A stretch of 64,000 nucleotides of DNA from Ancylobacter polymorphus (GTDB lineage: Bacteria > Pseudomonadota > Alphaproteobacteria > Rhizobiales > Xanthobacteraceae). Position numbers and translations under genes: made by a program. Below are positions 8,701-16,844 of this stretch, piece by piece. Within the stretch, counting starts at the first letter, position 1; every line of letters starts with the position of its first letter. Where the stretch lies: NCBI RefSeq assembly GCF_022836935.1, contig NZ_CP083239.1, positions 2,680,001-2,744,000 on the forward strand. Reading direction: 5' to 3'. The notes under the pieces were generated by a model that worked only from the letters and a program-made list of their open reading frames with translations, was not told the origin of the DNA and did not search any database.

Positions 8701-9338
8701 GCGTCGTCCCCGATCAGATGGCGGGCGCCGGCGCGGAAATAGTCCCAGCCTGTATAGAGTGTCAGCAGCGCCGCGATCCACAACAGGCCGATGCCGAACA
8801 AGGTGATGCCGGGCACCACGAGGTCCGCCGCCGGGCCGGCCAGCAGCACGCCGACCGCCACCAGCTGGGCGGTGGTTTTCCATTTGGCGAGGCGGGTGAC
8901 GGGAACGCTGACGCGCAGTTCGGCGAGAAATTCGCGCAGGCCGGAGACAAGAATCTCGCGGCACAGAATCACCAGCGCCGCCCACAGCGACCAGCCGCGA
9001 ATCGTGCCGTCGGAGGCCAGCATCAGCAGCGAGGCGGAAACCAGCAGCTTGTCGGCGATCGGGTCGAGCATGCGGCCGATGGCCGATTGCTGCGACCAGG
9101 CGCGGGCGAGATAGCCGTCGAAGAAATCCGTGATGGCCGCGACCGCGTATAGGGCTACGGCGACCCAGCGCAGCCACAGGCCGCCTTCGAGAATGTCGGA
9201 CCAGAACAGGCAGGCGGCCACCAGCGGCACCGCCACGCAGCGGCCATAGGTGAGGATGTTGGGCAGCGACATGGCGTGTCCGCGCGTCACCTTGGCCGGC
9301 TCCCGATCCGTCTGCGGGTTAGATGCGACATCGACCAT
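8697..9338 (-). CDS. pgsA: CDP-diacylglycerol-glycerol-3-phosphate 3-phosphatidyltransferase
   Basis: 213-residue membrane enzyme making phosphatidylglycerol phosphate. Seen: SLPNILTYGRCVAVPL start of the fold, several hydrophobic helices, and the CDP-alcohol phosphotransferase motif D-G-x2-A-R-x8-G-x3-D-x3-D (DFFDGYLARAWSQQ ... GRMLDPIADK). A first ATG at 9338 has GAGGGAG about 11 bases upstream; an ATG at 9272 would start right at the conserved domain and is also possible. It lies downstream of uvrC and overlaps moaD, an order conserved in Hyphomicrobiales. Confidence 0.94.
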   Translation of the reverse strand: MVDVASNPQTDREPAKVTRGHAMSLPNILTYGRCVAVPLVAACLFWSDILEGGLWLRWVAVALYAVAAITDFFDGYLARAWSQQSAIGRMLDPIADKLLVSASLLMLASDGTIRGWSLWAALVILCREILVSGLREFLAELRVSVPVTRLAKWKTTAQLVAVGVLLAGPAADLVVPGITLFGIGLLWIAALLTLYTGWDYFRAGARHLIGDDA

Positions 9339-9482
9339 ACTGCGCCGGCTCCCTCACAGGCAGGTAAACATGCGAGCCGGCCGCGTCAATCGCGTCCCGG
9401 TCCCCAGCCTTGCCTGCCGCAGGCTTATCACGATGCGTCAGGGCTGTGGCCATCGCATGACGCGCATGGCCGTTCCAGTCCT

Positions 9483-11609
9483 TCATGTCGCCTTGGCATG
9501 AAAGAAGTCGTAAACCGCCCGCGCCGTCGCCGCGTTCACCCCCGGCACGCCTTCGAGATCGGCGAGCGAGGCGCGTTCAATGGCTTTGAGCGTGCCGAAA
9601 TGGTGCAGCAGCGCGCGCTTGCGGGTCGGGCCGATGCCGGGAATTTCCTGCAGCCCGGCCTGGGTCAGGTCCTTCTTGCGCCGCGCGCGGTGCGAGCCGA
9701 TGGCGAAGCGGTGCGCCTCGTCGCGCAGGCGCTGGACGAAATACAGCACCGGGTCGCGCGGCTCCAGCCGGAAGGGCTCGCGCCCCGCGACATAGAAGGT
9801 CTCGCGGCCGGCGTCGCGGTCCGGCCCCTTGGCGACGCCGACCATCGGCACATCGGTGACGCCGAGGCCGGCGAGGGTTTCCTGCGCCGCCTTCAACTGG
9901 CCGGGGCCGCCGTCGATGAGCAGAAGGTCCGGCCAGGCGGAGGAGGCGGCGGACGGCATGTCGTCGGCTTCCCTCTCCCCGTCGGGGAGAGGTGGCCCGC
10001 GAAGCGGGTCGGTGAGGGGGGGCGCGCGTGCCGGTTCCGGAGGCGGCTCCCCCTCACCCCAACCCTCTCCCCCAAGGGGAGAGGGGGAAGGGAGGGGCAC
10101 CGCCCGCGGATTCTCCTTCAAGAGGCGGGAGAAGCGGCGGGTCAGCACTTCGCGCATCATGCCGTAATCGTCGCCCGGGGTGAGTTCGGTCGAGCGGATG
10201 TTGAACTTGCGGTACTGGCTCTTGGCGAAGCCTTCCGGCCCGGCGACGATCATGCCGCCGACGGCGTTCGAGCCCATGATGTGGCTGTTGTCATAGACCT
10301 CGATCCGCTTCGGCGGGCCCTGGAGCGCGAAGGCGCGGGCGAGCTCTTCCAGCAGCCGGGCCTGGCTGGCGCTTTCCGCCAGCTTGCGGCCGAGCGCCTC
10401 GCGGGCGTTCTGCAGCGCGTGCTCGACCAGCTCGCGCTTCTCGCCGCGCTTGGGAGCCGCGATCTCCACGCGATGGCCGGCGCGGGTGGAAAGCGCCTCT
10501 TCCAGCAGCTCGCGCTCGGCAATGTCATGGCTGAGCAGGATGAGGCGCGGGCAGGGCTTGTCCTCGTAGAACTGGGCGAGGAAGGATTCCAGCACCTCGC
10601 CGATCTCCAGCGTCCGGTCGGCGCGGGGATAGAGCGCGTGGTTGCCCCAGTTCTGGCCGGTGCGGAAGAAGAACACCTGCACGCAGGTCGCCCCGCCTTC
10701 CTGATGGATGGCGAACACGTCCGCCTCTTCCACCGAGCGCGGGTTGATGCCCTGCGTGCCCTGCACGGCGGAGAGCGCCGCGAGGCGGTCGCGCAGGGCG
10801 GCGGCGCGCTCGAATTCAAGCTCCTGCGAGGCGGCTTCCATCTCCCGCGCCAATTGCTCCTTCACCGCCTTGCTGCGGCCGGAGAGGAAGTCGCGCGCCT
10901 CGCGGACATATTCGGCATAGTCGGTGTGGCTGACCTCGCCGGTGCAGGGGCCGGCGCAGCGCTTGATCTGGAACAGCAGGCAGGGGCGGGTGCGCGCCTC
11001 GTAGAAGCTGTCGGAGCAGGAGCGCACCAGAAACGCCTTTTGCAGCGCGTTGATGGTGCGGTTCACCGCCCAGACCGAGGCGAAGGGCCCGTAATAGTCG
11101 CCCGGCCGGTTGCGGGCGCCGCGATGCTTGGTGATCTGCGGCGAGACATGGTCGCGGGTGATGAGGATATAGGGAAACGACTTGTCGTCGCGCAGCAGCA
11201 CGTTGAAGCGCGGGCGCAGCTGCTTGATCAGGTTGGCTTCCAGCAGCAGCGCTTCGGTCTCGGTGCCGGTGGAGACGAATTCCATCTCGGCCGTGGCCGC
11301 CACCATGCGCATGATGCGGGCGGTCAGCCCGGTCGGGCGGGTATAAGCGACGATGCGGCGCTTGATGCTCTTGGCCTTGCCGACATAGAGCACCGTGCCG
11401 TCCGGCCCCAGCATGCGGTACACGCCGGGCCCGCTCGGCGCGTGCTTGAGGGCGCGCGCAATGGCGGCGCGGCCCATGGCGACGGAGCCCGGCGCGGGCT
11501 CGGCCTCCTCGGCTAGGTCGGCAATGAGGGCCTCGTCCTGGTCGAGCTCGGCGATGTCGGCATCGTCGGTGTCGAGGTCGGGCATGTCGCGGGTCGGTCG
11601 GGCAATCAT
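9483..11609 (-). CDS. uvrC: Excinuclease ABC subunit C (with repeat-derived internal insertion)
   Basis: 708 residues; UvrC makes the 3' and 5' incisions in nucleotide excision repair with UvrA/UvrB. Order: acidic N-terminal extension; GIY-YIG nuclease near 58-135 ([18 protein letters not shown]); Cys-rich segment [16 protein letters not shown] helix ([13 protein letters not shown]); C-terminal RNase H-like nuclease ([17 protein letters not shown] ... [11 protein letters not shown]); and helix-hairpin-helix ([16 protein letters not shown]). Between LLKENPRA and [10 protein letters not shown] lies a 45-50 residue low-complexity stretch rich in Pro/Gly/Glu, encoded by an intergenic-type palindromic repeat (see repeat entry). 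Catalytic parts look intact, so the gene is probably functional. Confidence 0.95.
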   Translation of the reverse strand: MIARPTRDMPDLDTDDADIAELDQDEALIADLAEEAEPAPGSVAMGRAAIARALKHAPSGPGVYRMLGPDGTVLYVGKAKSIKRRIVAYTRPTGLTARIMRMVAATAEMEFVSTGTETEALLLEANLIKQLRPRFNVLLRDDKSFPYILITRDHVSPQITKHRGARNRPGDYYGPFASVWAVNRTINALQKAFLVRSCSDSFYEARTRPCLLFQIKRCAGPCTGEVSHTDYAEYVREARDFLSGRSKAVKEQLAREMEAASQELEFERAAALRDRLAALSAVQGTQGINPRSVEEADVFAIHQEGGATCVQVFFFRTGQNWGNHALYPRADRTLEIGEVLESFLAQFYEDKPCPRLILLSHDIAERELLEEALSTRAGHRVEIAAPKRGEKRELVEHALQNAREALGRKLAESASQARLLEELARAFALQGPPKRIEVYDNSHIMGSNAVGGMIVAGPEGFAKSQYRKFNIRSTELTPGDDYGMMREVLTRRFSRLLKENPRAVPLPSPSPLGGEGWGEGEPPPEPARAPPLTDPLRGPPLPDGEREADDMPSAASSAWPDLLLIDGGPGQLKAAQETLAGLGVTDVPMVGVAKGPDRDAGRETFYVAGREPFRLEPRDPVLYFVQRLRDEAHRFAIGSHRARRKKDLTQAGLQEIPGIGPTRKRALLHHFGTLKAIERASLADLEGVPGVNAATARAVYDFFHAKAT
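9965..10100. repeat. Palindromic repeat inserted in frame inside uvrC
   Basis: Two hairpins share the core CCTCTCCCC-NNN-GGGGAGAGG: 9972-9992 (spacer GTC) and 10063-10085 (longer arms, spacer CAA). They flank a proline-coding linker. Such CTC/GAG-rich palindromes are usual in intergenic DNA of high-GC proteobacteria. Here the element keeps the reading frame and lies in a non-conserved linker of UvrC, encoding peptides such as [18 protein letters not shown]. The element borders are approximate. Confidence 0.85.
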
Positions 11610-11981
11610 GTGTCCCTAGATACGCATCTGCGGCGCGGGCGAACAGGGGGCGGGTGCCTCTTCCCCGCGCCTGTTTCCGTTGCGGCATAGGGCTGGAACA
11701 TGCGCCGGGCGCCGGAAACGACGCCGTCTTCGCTCTCCGCCGCCGATTGGCGAGACCCCTGATACCCGGGGGAATCGGCGGTCGGGATTTGGTGTATGGA
11801 CCGACGCGCCCGAGAGGTGCCGTTCGGCGTTCTGCCGCTGAAATCCCTGGCTGAACTCATCGCTTTCCCGGCAGTGATTTGCTGGTGGAACTTGTCGCCG
11901 GGAATAAAAAGCGGCTTAGTGTTCTTCCCATTTTACCTGTCGGCAATGGCGATACCGGCCTTATCGGAGCCGCATACGGGC
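11610..11981. other. Intergenic region between uvrC and the accessory island
   Basis: 372 bases with no convincing gene. It holds the left copy of the 44-bp direct repeat (11672-11715). From about 11880 on it has a lower GC content than its surroundings. An ATG-initiated extension of the next gene (from 11796) is open but has no recognisable domain and mixed hydrophobic content. Confidence 0.6.
11672..11715 (+). repeat. Left copy of 44-bp direct repeat bounding the island
   Basis: Matches 21636-21679 at 42 of 44 positions, in the same orientation. The shared blocks are a 16-base block at 11672, a 16-base block at 11689 and a 10-base block at 11706, separated by single C/T differences. Inside it TGTTTCC and GGAACA form an imperfect inverted repeat. 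The two copies lie 9,964 bases apart. Confidence 0.85.
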
Positions 11982-12905
11982 ATGCGCTTCAGTCTATTCC
12001 GCTCCCGCCGCACGAGACCTCTCATTCTCGTCCTTGGCATGCATCGCAGCGGGACGTCGGCGACCACGGCCGTTCTGGGCAAGCTGGGGTTCGCCATGCC
12101 CAGGATCCCTATGGCGCGGCATGAGGACAACCCAACCGGCTATTGGGAGTCGGCGCGTCTATGCGCGTTGCATGACGATATGCTGAGGGAGGCCGGCAGC
12201 CGATGGGACGACTGGACGGCGCTGCGGCTGGTGGCTAACCGGGCCCGCACCCGCAAGCTTTTGGCGGTGCTGGGAAAGGAATTCGATCTGAGCCGCATCA
12301 GCACCGTGAAGGACCCTCGCATCTGCCGGATGGTGCCCTTTTGGCTGGATGCCCTGGCGACCGGCGGGCTCAGCCCGCGCATCGTGATCCCCTACCGGAA
12401 TCCGCTGGAAGTGGTCGCCTCCCTTGCCAAGCGTGGCGACGCAATGACCACGGAACATGGTCTCCTCCTCTGGCTCCGCCATGTCCTGGACGCGGAGGCC
12501 GAGACACGCGATCAGCGCCGGGTGTTCCTGCGCTACGACCGGTTGATCGAGGATTGGCCCGGCACAATGGCACGGGTGGGGCGGGCGCTTGAACTGGAAT
12601 GGCCGGTCGCGCCCGCAGAAGTCGCCACCGAGATCGACGCCTTCCTCGACAAACGCCTTCGGCGCCAGATGGTGACGGAGCCGGAACTGCGCCTGTTCAA
12701 CCCCTGGCTGGCCGACACCTTTGACGCTCTCGATATCCTCAGCGACGAGAGCCGCGACCCGACCGTGGCGACGGAGACGCTCGACCGGATACGCCACGCA
12801 TTCAACGCGATGTGCGCGACCCGGCGGGACGAACTGCCGTTCCTCATCCGGTCGCAGGCCGCCTCCGCTCCTTCCGATACCGCGTTCGCGCCCCCGAGCG
12901 GCTGA
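11982..12905 (+). CDS. Stand-alone PAPS-dependent sulfotransferase family protein
   Basis: 307 residues from the ATG at 11982. It has the 5'-phosphosulfate-binding loop LVLGMHRSGTSATT near residues 16-28 at the start of an alpha/beta fold. Later come KDPRICRMVPFW and IPYRNPLEVVASLAKR, which resemble the 3'-phosphate-binding Arg/Ser strand of the family (R-N-P). Proteins of this type transfer sulfate from PAPS to glycans or small molecules; the acceptor is unknown. An upstream in-frame codon at 11796 would add 62 residues without a domain, so the start just before the P-loop strand is preferred; GGAG at 11966-11969 is a weak ribosome site. It is separated from the following operon by 174 bases. 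Confidence 0.82.
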   Translation: MRFSLFRSRRTRPLILVLGMHRSGTSATTAVLGKLGFAMPRIPMARHEDNPTGYWESARLCALHDDMLREAGSRWDDWTALRLVANRARTRKLLAVLGKEFDLSRISTVKDPRICRMVPFWLDALATGGLSPRIVIPYRNPLEVVASLAKRGDAMTTEHGLLLWLRHVLDAEAETRDQRRVFLRYDRLIEDWPGTMARVGRALELEWPVAPAEVATEIDAFLDKRLRRQMVTEPELRLFNPWLADTFDALDILSDESRDPTVATETLDRIRHAFNAMCATRRDELPFLIRSQAASAPSDTAFAPPSG

Positions 12906-13038
12906 GGCGACGACCGGGCGACGGCAGAAAGGGCGGGAAGGGCGTGACGTTCCGCCGAAGCCTCGGTGCCGACCGACACGCGGGAGCGGTGACGTTACCA
13001 TCTGCGGTGTTCCGATCTGGCGTCCCGACGGTGGCTAT

Positions 13039-13044
13039 TATAAT
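13039..13044 (+). promoter_or_regulatory. Possible -10 element of the island operon
   Basis: TATAAT within the AT-rich patch 13036-13047, strikingly low in GC for this genome, 36 bases before the oxygenase ATG. No good -35 box lies 17 bases upstream, so this is only a candidate. Confidence 0.35.
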
Positions 13045-13079
13045 AATCGAACGAAAATCACCGGAGTTCGGTAGCTGCC

Positions 13080-13892
13080 ATGGTGGATGTAACGATCGCC
13101 CCGCCCGGTGCCTGCGTTGCGCAACTGCATCGCGACCCCTTTCCTTATGGCTGGATCGACAATTATCTGCCCGCCGACATCTATGAGGCGCTGGATCGCC
13201 GCTTCGTCATGCCCGACCAGCATCCGGCTCTCGACACGCTGAAAATGGGCAAGAAGCGGATCCTGTTCCGCATGCCCCCCGTCCCCACGCTGCTCGATGG
13301 CATCGATCCGCTGTGGAAGGGTTTCCTCCACGCGCTGTCAACGCGTGATTTTCTCAGCCATTGCCTGGAATGGACGAAGCAACTCGTTCCGCTCGACACG
13401 CTGCCCGCCGGTCCGTATCGCGAGCTGTTCAGCCTTCGCCAGAAGCTGACGCCCGAACAGGTGGAACTTCAATGCGAGTTTTCGAGCATCGAAGACGGTG
13501 CCTTGCTGCCGCCGCACTCCGACTCCGTCGACAAGCTGCTGATCTTCGTCCTGTATTTCGCGCAGCCCGATTGGCGTGAAGGCTGGGGCGGCGCGACCGA
13601 ACTTTATCGCCCGCTCAACCCGGCGCAGGAGATCAATTTCAGCAATTTCTTCCTTCACCGGGAACAGGTGGAACTGATCGGCTCCAGCGCCTTCCGCCCG
13701 AACCGCCTGTTCTTCTTCGCCAAGACGGACCGTGCGTGGCATGGGGTTTCCGCCCTCGATCCCGCCGCCGCGCTTCCCCGGCGTTCGTTCAATTTCAGCC
13801 TGCGGATCCGGGCCGACGCCACGGTCGATCCCGCCATGGGGCGCCTGCAGGAAACCATCCGCACGCATGAGCAGCGGGCCTTTGCGGCGTGA
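13080..13892 (+). CDS. 2-oxoglutarate/Fe(II)-dependent oxygenase (prolyl-hydroxylase-like)
   Basis: 270 residues. The iron ligands are readable: H146-S-D148 in LPPHSDSVDK and distal H221 in AWHGVS. The 2OG-binding Arg follows about ten residues later in LPRRSFNFSLRI. The strands between them (LLIFVLYFAQPDW, WGGATELYRP) match the double-stranded beta-helix of the 2OG-FeII_Oxy family. Expected chemistry is hydroxylation or related oxidation with succinate and CO2 as by-products; the substrate is unknown. Its last four bases overlap the GTG of the next gene (GTGA), tying it to the synthetase fusion and suggesting that it tailors a carrier-bound or released product. Confidence 0.85.
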   Translation: MVDVTIAPPGACVAQLHRDPFPYGWIDNYLPADIYEALDRRFVMPDQHPALDTLKMGKKRILFRMPPVPTLLDGIDPLWKGFLHALSTRDFLSHCLEWTKQLVPLDTLPAGPYRELFSLRQKLTPEQVELQCEFSSIEDGALLPPHSDSVDKLLIFVLYFAQPDWREGWGGATELYRPLNPAQEINFSNFFLHREQVELIGSSAFRPNRLFFFAKTDRAWHGVSALDPAAALPRRSFNFSLRIRADATVDPAMGRLQETIRTHEQRAFAA

Positions 13893-16765
13893 GCGAGCCG
13901 GCGGACGCTCTCGGTTGGCACACACTGGAGCTGTGGGCGCGCCGGCAGCCGCAAGCGGCCGCCATGCTCGCCACAGGAGACCGGCCGCCGCTGCGCTGGG
14001 GGGATCTGCCCGCCTGCATCGCAGGGCTCGCCCGCCGGCTTGAACAGGCCGGGGCGGGGCGGGGCGCGCGCATTGCCTTTCTCGTGCCGGCGGGCGCGGA
14101 AGCGGCGACGCTCTGCCTCGCGGCGATGCGCACCGGCATTGCGGTGCCGCTCAACCCGGAACTCACCGCCGCCGAGATCGCCTCGGCGCTGCGGCGCCTG
14201 CGCCCGCATCTGCTCGTTTTCCGGCCGGGGCTGCCCGGCACGCCCGAAGCCGTTGCCGCGTCCTTCGGCGTCCCCACCCTCGCCGTCGAATGGTCGCCGG
14301 CTGATGTCGCCGGCTGGCCGCGCCTCGGGCCCGCCTCGGGAGAGGCGCTTGCCGTCGACGGCGACGATCCGCTGGCCGCTCCCGCCGGCACGCGGATGAT
14401 CCTCCAGACCTCCGGAACGACGGCGCAGCCCAAGCTGGTGCCTCTCACCGAGACGAACCTGTTTGCCGCCGCCGCTGCGCTGATCGGATCGCTCGGCCTG
14501 ACCGCGCGCGACCGCGGCCTGAACCTGCTTCCGCAATTTCATATCGGCGGCCTGTGGGACCTGATCGCCGCGCCGCTTCTCTCCGGCGGAAGCGTCATCT
14601 GCGCCGGCGCGTTCTCGCGGGCGGCGTTCGAGGCCGGCTGCGGGCTGGCGCCGACCTGGACCCAGCTGGTGCCGAGCATGATCCGCGCGCTTGTGGATGC
14701 GCCGCTCGCCGCCGGTGTGCCGCCGTCCTCGCTCCGGTTTCTACGTTCAGTCTCGGCACCCTTGCCGCCCGCGCTGAAGGACGAGGCGACCGAAAAGCTC
14801 GGCGTTCCAATCGTCGAGATTTACGGCATGACCGAGACCGCCGGGGTCATCGCCAGCAATCCGCTGGAGCCGGCGCTCCAGCGCGCCGGATCGGTGGGGC
14901 GGTGCGTGGGGCCGGACATCGTCATCCGCCGCCCCTCGGGAGAGGTGGCGGCGCCGGGCGAGGAAGGCGAGGTCGTGGTGCGCGGGCCGCAGGTCTCCCC
15001 CGGCTATCTCGCCGCCGCGGCCGGTGATGCCGCCGTCTTCGGAGCTGACGGGTTCCACACCGGCGATCTCGGGCGGCTGGATGCGGATGGCCATCTGTGG
15101 CTGCTCGGGCGGCTCAAGGATCTCATAAATCGCGGCGGCGAGAAGATCAGCCCGGCGGAGATCGAGGCGGCGCTGCTGTCGCTGGACGGCATCGCCGACG
15201 CGGCCGCCTTTGCCGTGCCGCACCCAATGCTCGGCGAGGAGATCGAGGCCGCTCTCGTCCCCGCGCCTTCGCTGGTCGGAACCCTCAATCGCGACGCCCT
15301 CCGCGCCGCGCTTCGCCCCCTGCTCGGGCATGGGCGGGTGCCGGCGCGGCTGCATGTTGTCGAGGCGATCCCGCGCACCGCCGGCGGCAAGCTGCAGCGT
15401 CACCTTCTGGTCGAGCGCTTCGCCACGGCCCCGGCGGCGCCGGCCGCGCCCGCATCGCCGCCGCAGGACTGGCCGCGACGGCCTCTGGCCCGCTGGGTCG
15501 CGGGAATCTGGGCCGGGGTGCTCGGCAAGGACACGATGGGCGGCGAGGAAGACTTCTTCCAGTGCGGGGGCACGTCGCTTCAGGCGGCGCAGGCCGCTAC
15601 CCTCATCCAGGCCCGTTTTCCCGAGCACATTCTTTACGTCTCATCGGTCTATGAGGCGCCCACGCCGGACCTTCAGGCGACGTTCCTCGCCACGCATTAT
15701 CCGGAACTCGCCGCGCGTGCCATCGGACAGGAATTTCACCGACGGGACATCGTCCTCCCGCCGGTGACGGATGCCGAACGCGCGGTGTTTCGCCGTGCGC
15801 TGGCCGATCCGCTGCCGTCGCGTCGCGCCGAGGCTTCCCGCAATCCGCCAGCGGTGTTCGTTCTGAGCCCGCCGCGCTCCGGCTCGACGCTTCTGCGTGC
15901 GATGCTGGCCGGCCACACGCAGCTCTTCGCGCCGCCCGAACTCTATCTGCTGAGCCATCCCGATCTCGCGGCGCGGCGGGCATGGTATGGCGCCGCCCAT
16001 GGCTCGCAGCTGGAAGGGTTGCCGCGCGCCTTTGTCGGGGCGATGGGGCTCGGGCCGGATGAGGCCGCCGCGCTGGTGGACGAGATGGAAAGCGCGGGTG
16101 CGTCGGCGGCGGAGGTCTATGGGCGATTGCAGGCCGCGATCGGCACCCGGCGGCTGGTCGACAAGACGCCGTTCTATGGGCTTTATCCGCATGTTCTCGA
16201 TGCCGCCGAGACGGTGTTCGATAACGCGGTCTATATTCATCTCAGCCGCCACCCCTATGGGATGATCCGTTCGTTCGACGAGGCACGGCTCGGCCAGTTG
16301 TGGTGGCCGCGTCTGGCGGGTCCCGGGGCTGACGCGACCTGTCCGCTGCCCTCGCACCAGCTGGCGGAACTCATCTGGGCCAGCATCCACGCCAATGTGC
16401 TCGGCTTTCTCGACGGTATCCCGGACGCGCGGCAGGTGCATCTGCGCTACGAGGACCTTGTCGAGCAGCCCGAGGCGGCGTGCGCGCGGCTCTGCACGGC
16501 GCTCGGCCTGGACTTCGAACCCGCCATGCTCGACCCGCTTGGCGACCCCGCGCAGCGCATGACCGATGGGCTGCGGCCGGGCTCGCGCATGATCGGCGAT
16601 CCCAAATTCCACGCGCATCGCGGCATCGAGCGGGAGAGCGCCCATCGCTGGAAGCGCGATTATGACCGCGACTTCCTCTGCGAGGAGACGTGGCGCCTCG
16701 CCGAGCGCCTCGGCCATGGGGAGCGCCTTGCGGATGGCGCAGATCGCATCGTTTTCGAAATATAA
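13889..16765 (+). CDS. Adenylation - carrier protein - sulfotransferase fusion
   Basis: 958 residues, GTG start overlapping the previous stop. Domain 1 (about 1-505): adenylate-forming enzyme of the acyl-CoA-synthetase type, with the P-loop TSGTTAQPK (T174), YGMTE (Y312), TGDLGRLD (D393), the hinge region [20 protein letters not shown], and catalytic Lys501 in TAGGKLQR. Domain 2 (about 520-600): carrier protein with phosphopantetheine site [10 protein letters not shown] (S563). Domain 3 (about 650-945): sulfotransferase with PAPS loop [10 protein letters not shown] (661-667) and the strand [15 protein letters not shown]. It should activate a carboxylic acid, tether it to S563 and sulfate the bound or a partner substrate. 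The A domain looks more like FadD-type ligases than amino-acid A domains, so the substrate may be an acyl or aryl acid. Inferred, not shown. Confidence 0.88.
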   Translation: MSEPADALGWHTLELWARRQPQAAAMLATGDRPPLRWGDLPACIAGLARRLEQAGAGRGARIAFLVPAGAEAATLCLAAMRTGIAVPLNPELTAAEIASALRRLRPHLLVFRPGLPGTPEAVAASFGVPTLAVEWSPADVAGWPRLGPASGEALAVDGDDPLAAPAGTRMILQTSGTTAQPKLVPLTETNLFAAAAALIGSLGLTARDRGLNLLPQFHIGGLWDLIAAPLLSGGSVICAGAFSRAAFEAGCGLAPTWTQLVPSMIRALVDAPLAAGVPPSSLRFLRSVSAPLPPALKDEATEKLGVPIVEIYGMTETAGVIASNPLEPALQRAGSVGRCVGPDIVIRRPSGEVAAPGEEGEVVVRGPQVSPGYLAAAAGDAAVFGADGFHTGDLGRLDADGHLWLLGRLKDLINRGGEKISPAEIEAALLSLDGIADAAAFAVPHPMLGEEIEAALVPAPSLVGTLNRDALRAALRPLLGHGRVPARLHVVEAIPRTAGGKLQRHLLVERFATAPAAPAAPASPPQDWPRRPLARWVAGIWAGVLGKDTMGGEEDFFQCGGTSLQAAQAATLIQARFPEHILYVSSVYEAPTPDLQATFLATHYPELAARAIGQEFHRRDIVLPPVTDAERAVFRRALADPLPSRRAEASRNPPAVFVLSPPRSGSTLLRAMLAGHTQLFAPPELYLLSHPDLAARRAWYGAAHGSQLEGLPRAFVGAMGLGPDEAAALVDEMESAGASAAEVYGRLQAAIGTRRLVDKTPFYGLYPHVLDAAETVFDNAVYIHLSRHPYGMIRSFDEARLGQLWWPRLAGPGADATCPLPSHQLAELIWASIHANVLGFLDGIPDARQVHLRYEDLVEQPEAACARLCTALGLDFEPAMLDPLGDPAQRMTDGLRPGSRMIGDPKFHAHRGIERESAHRWKRDYDRDFLCEETWRLAERLGHGERLADGADRIVFEI

Positions 16766-16844
16766 CTCACGCATGGGAAAGCAGGCGATTGACCCGCTTC
16801 CTGGCTCGTCGCACAAGGCAGTGGGGTAGGGCGGCCTTAGGGCC

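Noticed and set aside
11672..11715. tRNA-type attachment site for the island
   Set aside because: The repeat cannot be folded into a tRNA 3' half and no integrase gene is present, so it is reported only as a direct repeat.
11796..11981. N-terminal extension of the stand-alone sulfotransferase
   Set aside because: The frame is open from 11796, but the extra 62 residues hold no domain, and the conserved fold begins directly after the Met at 11982.
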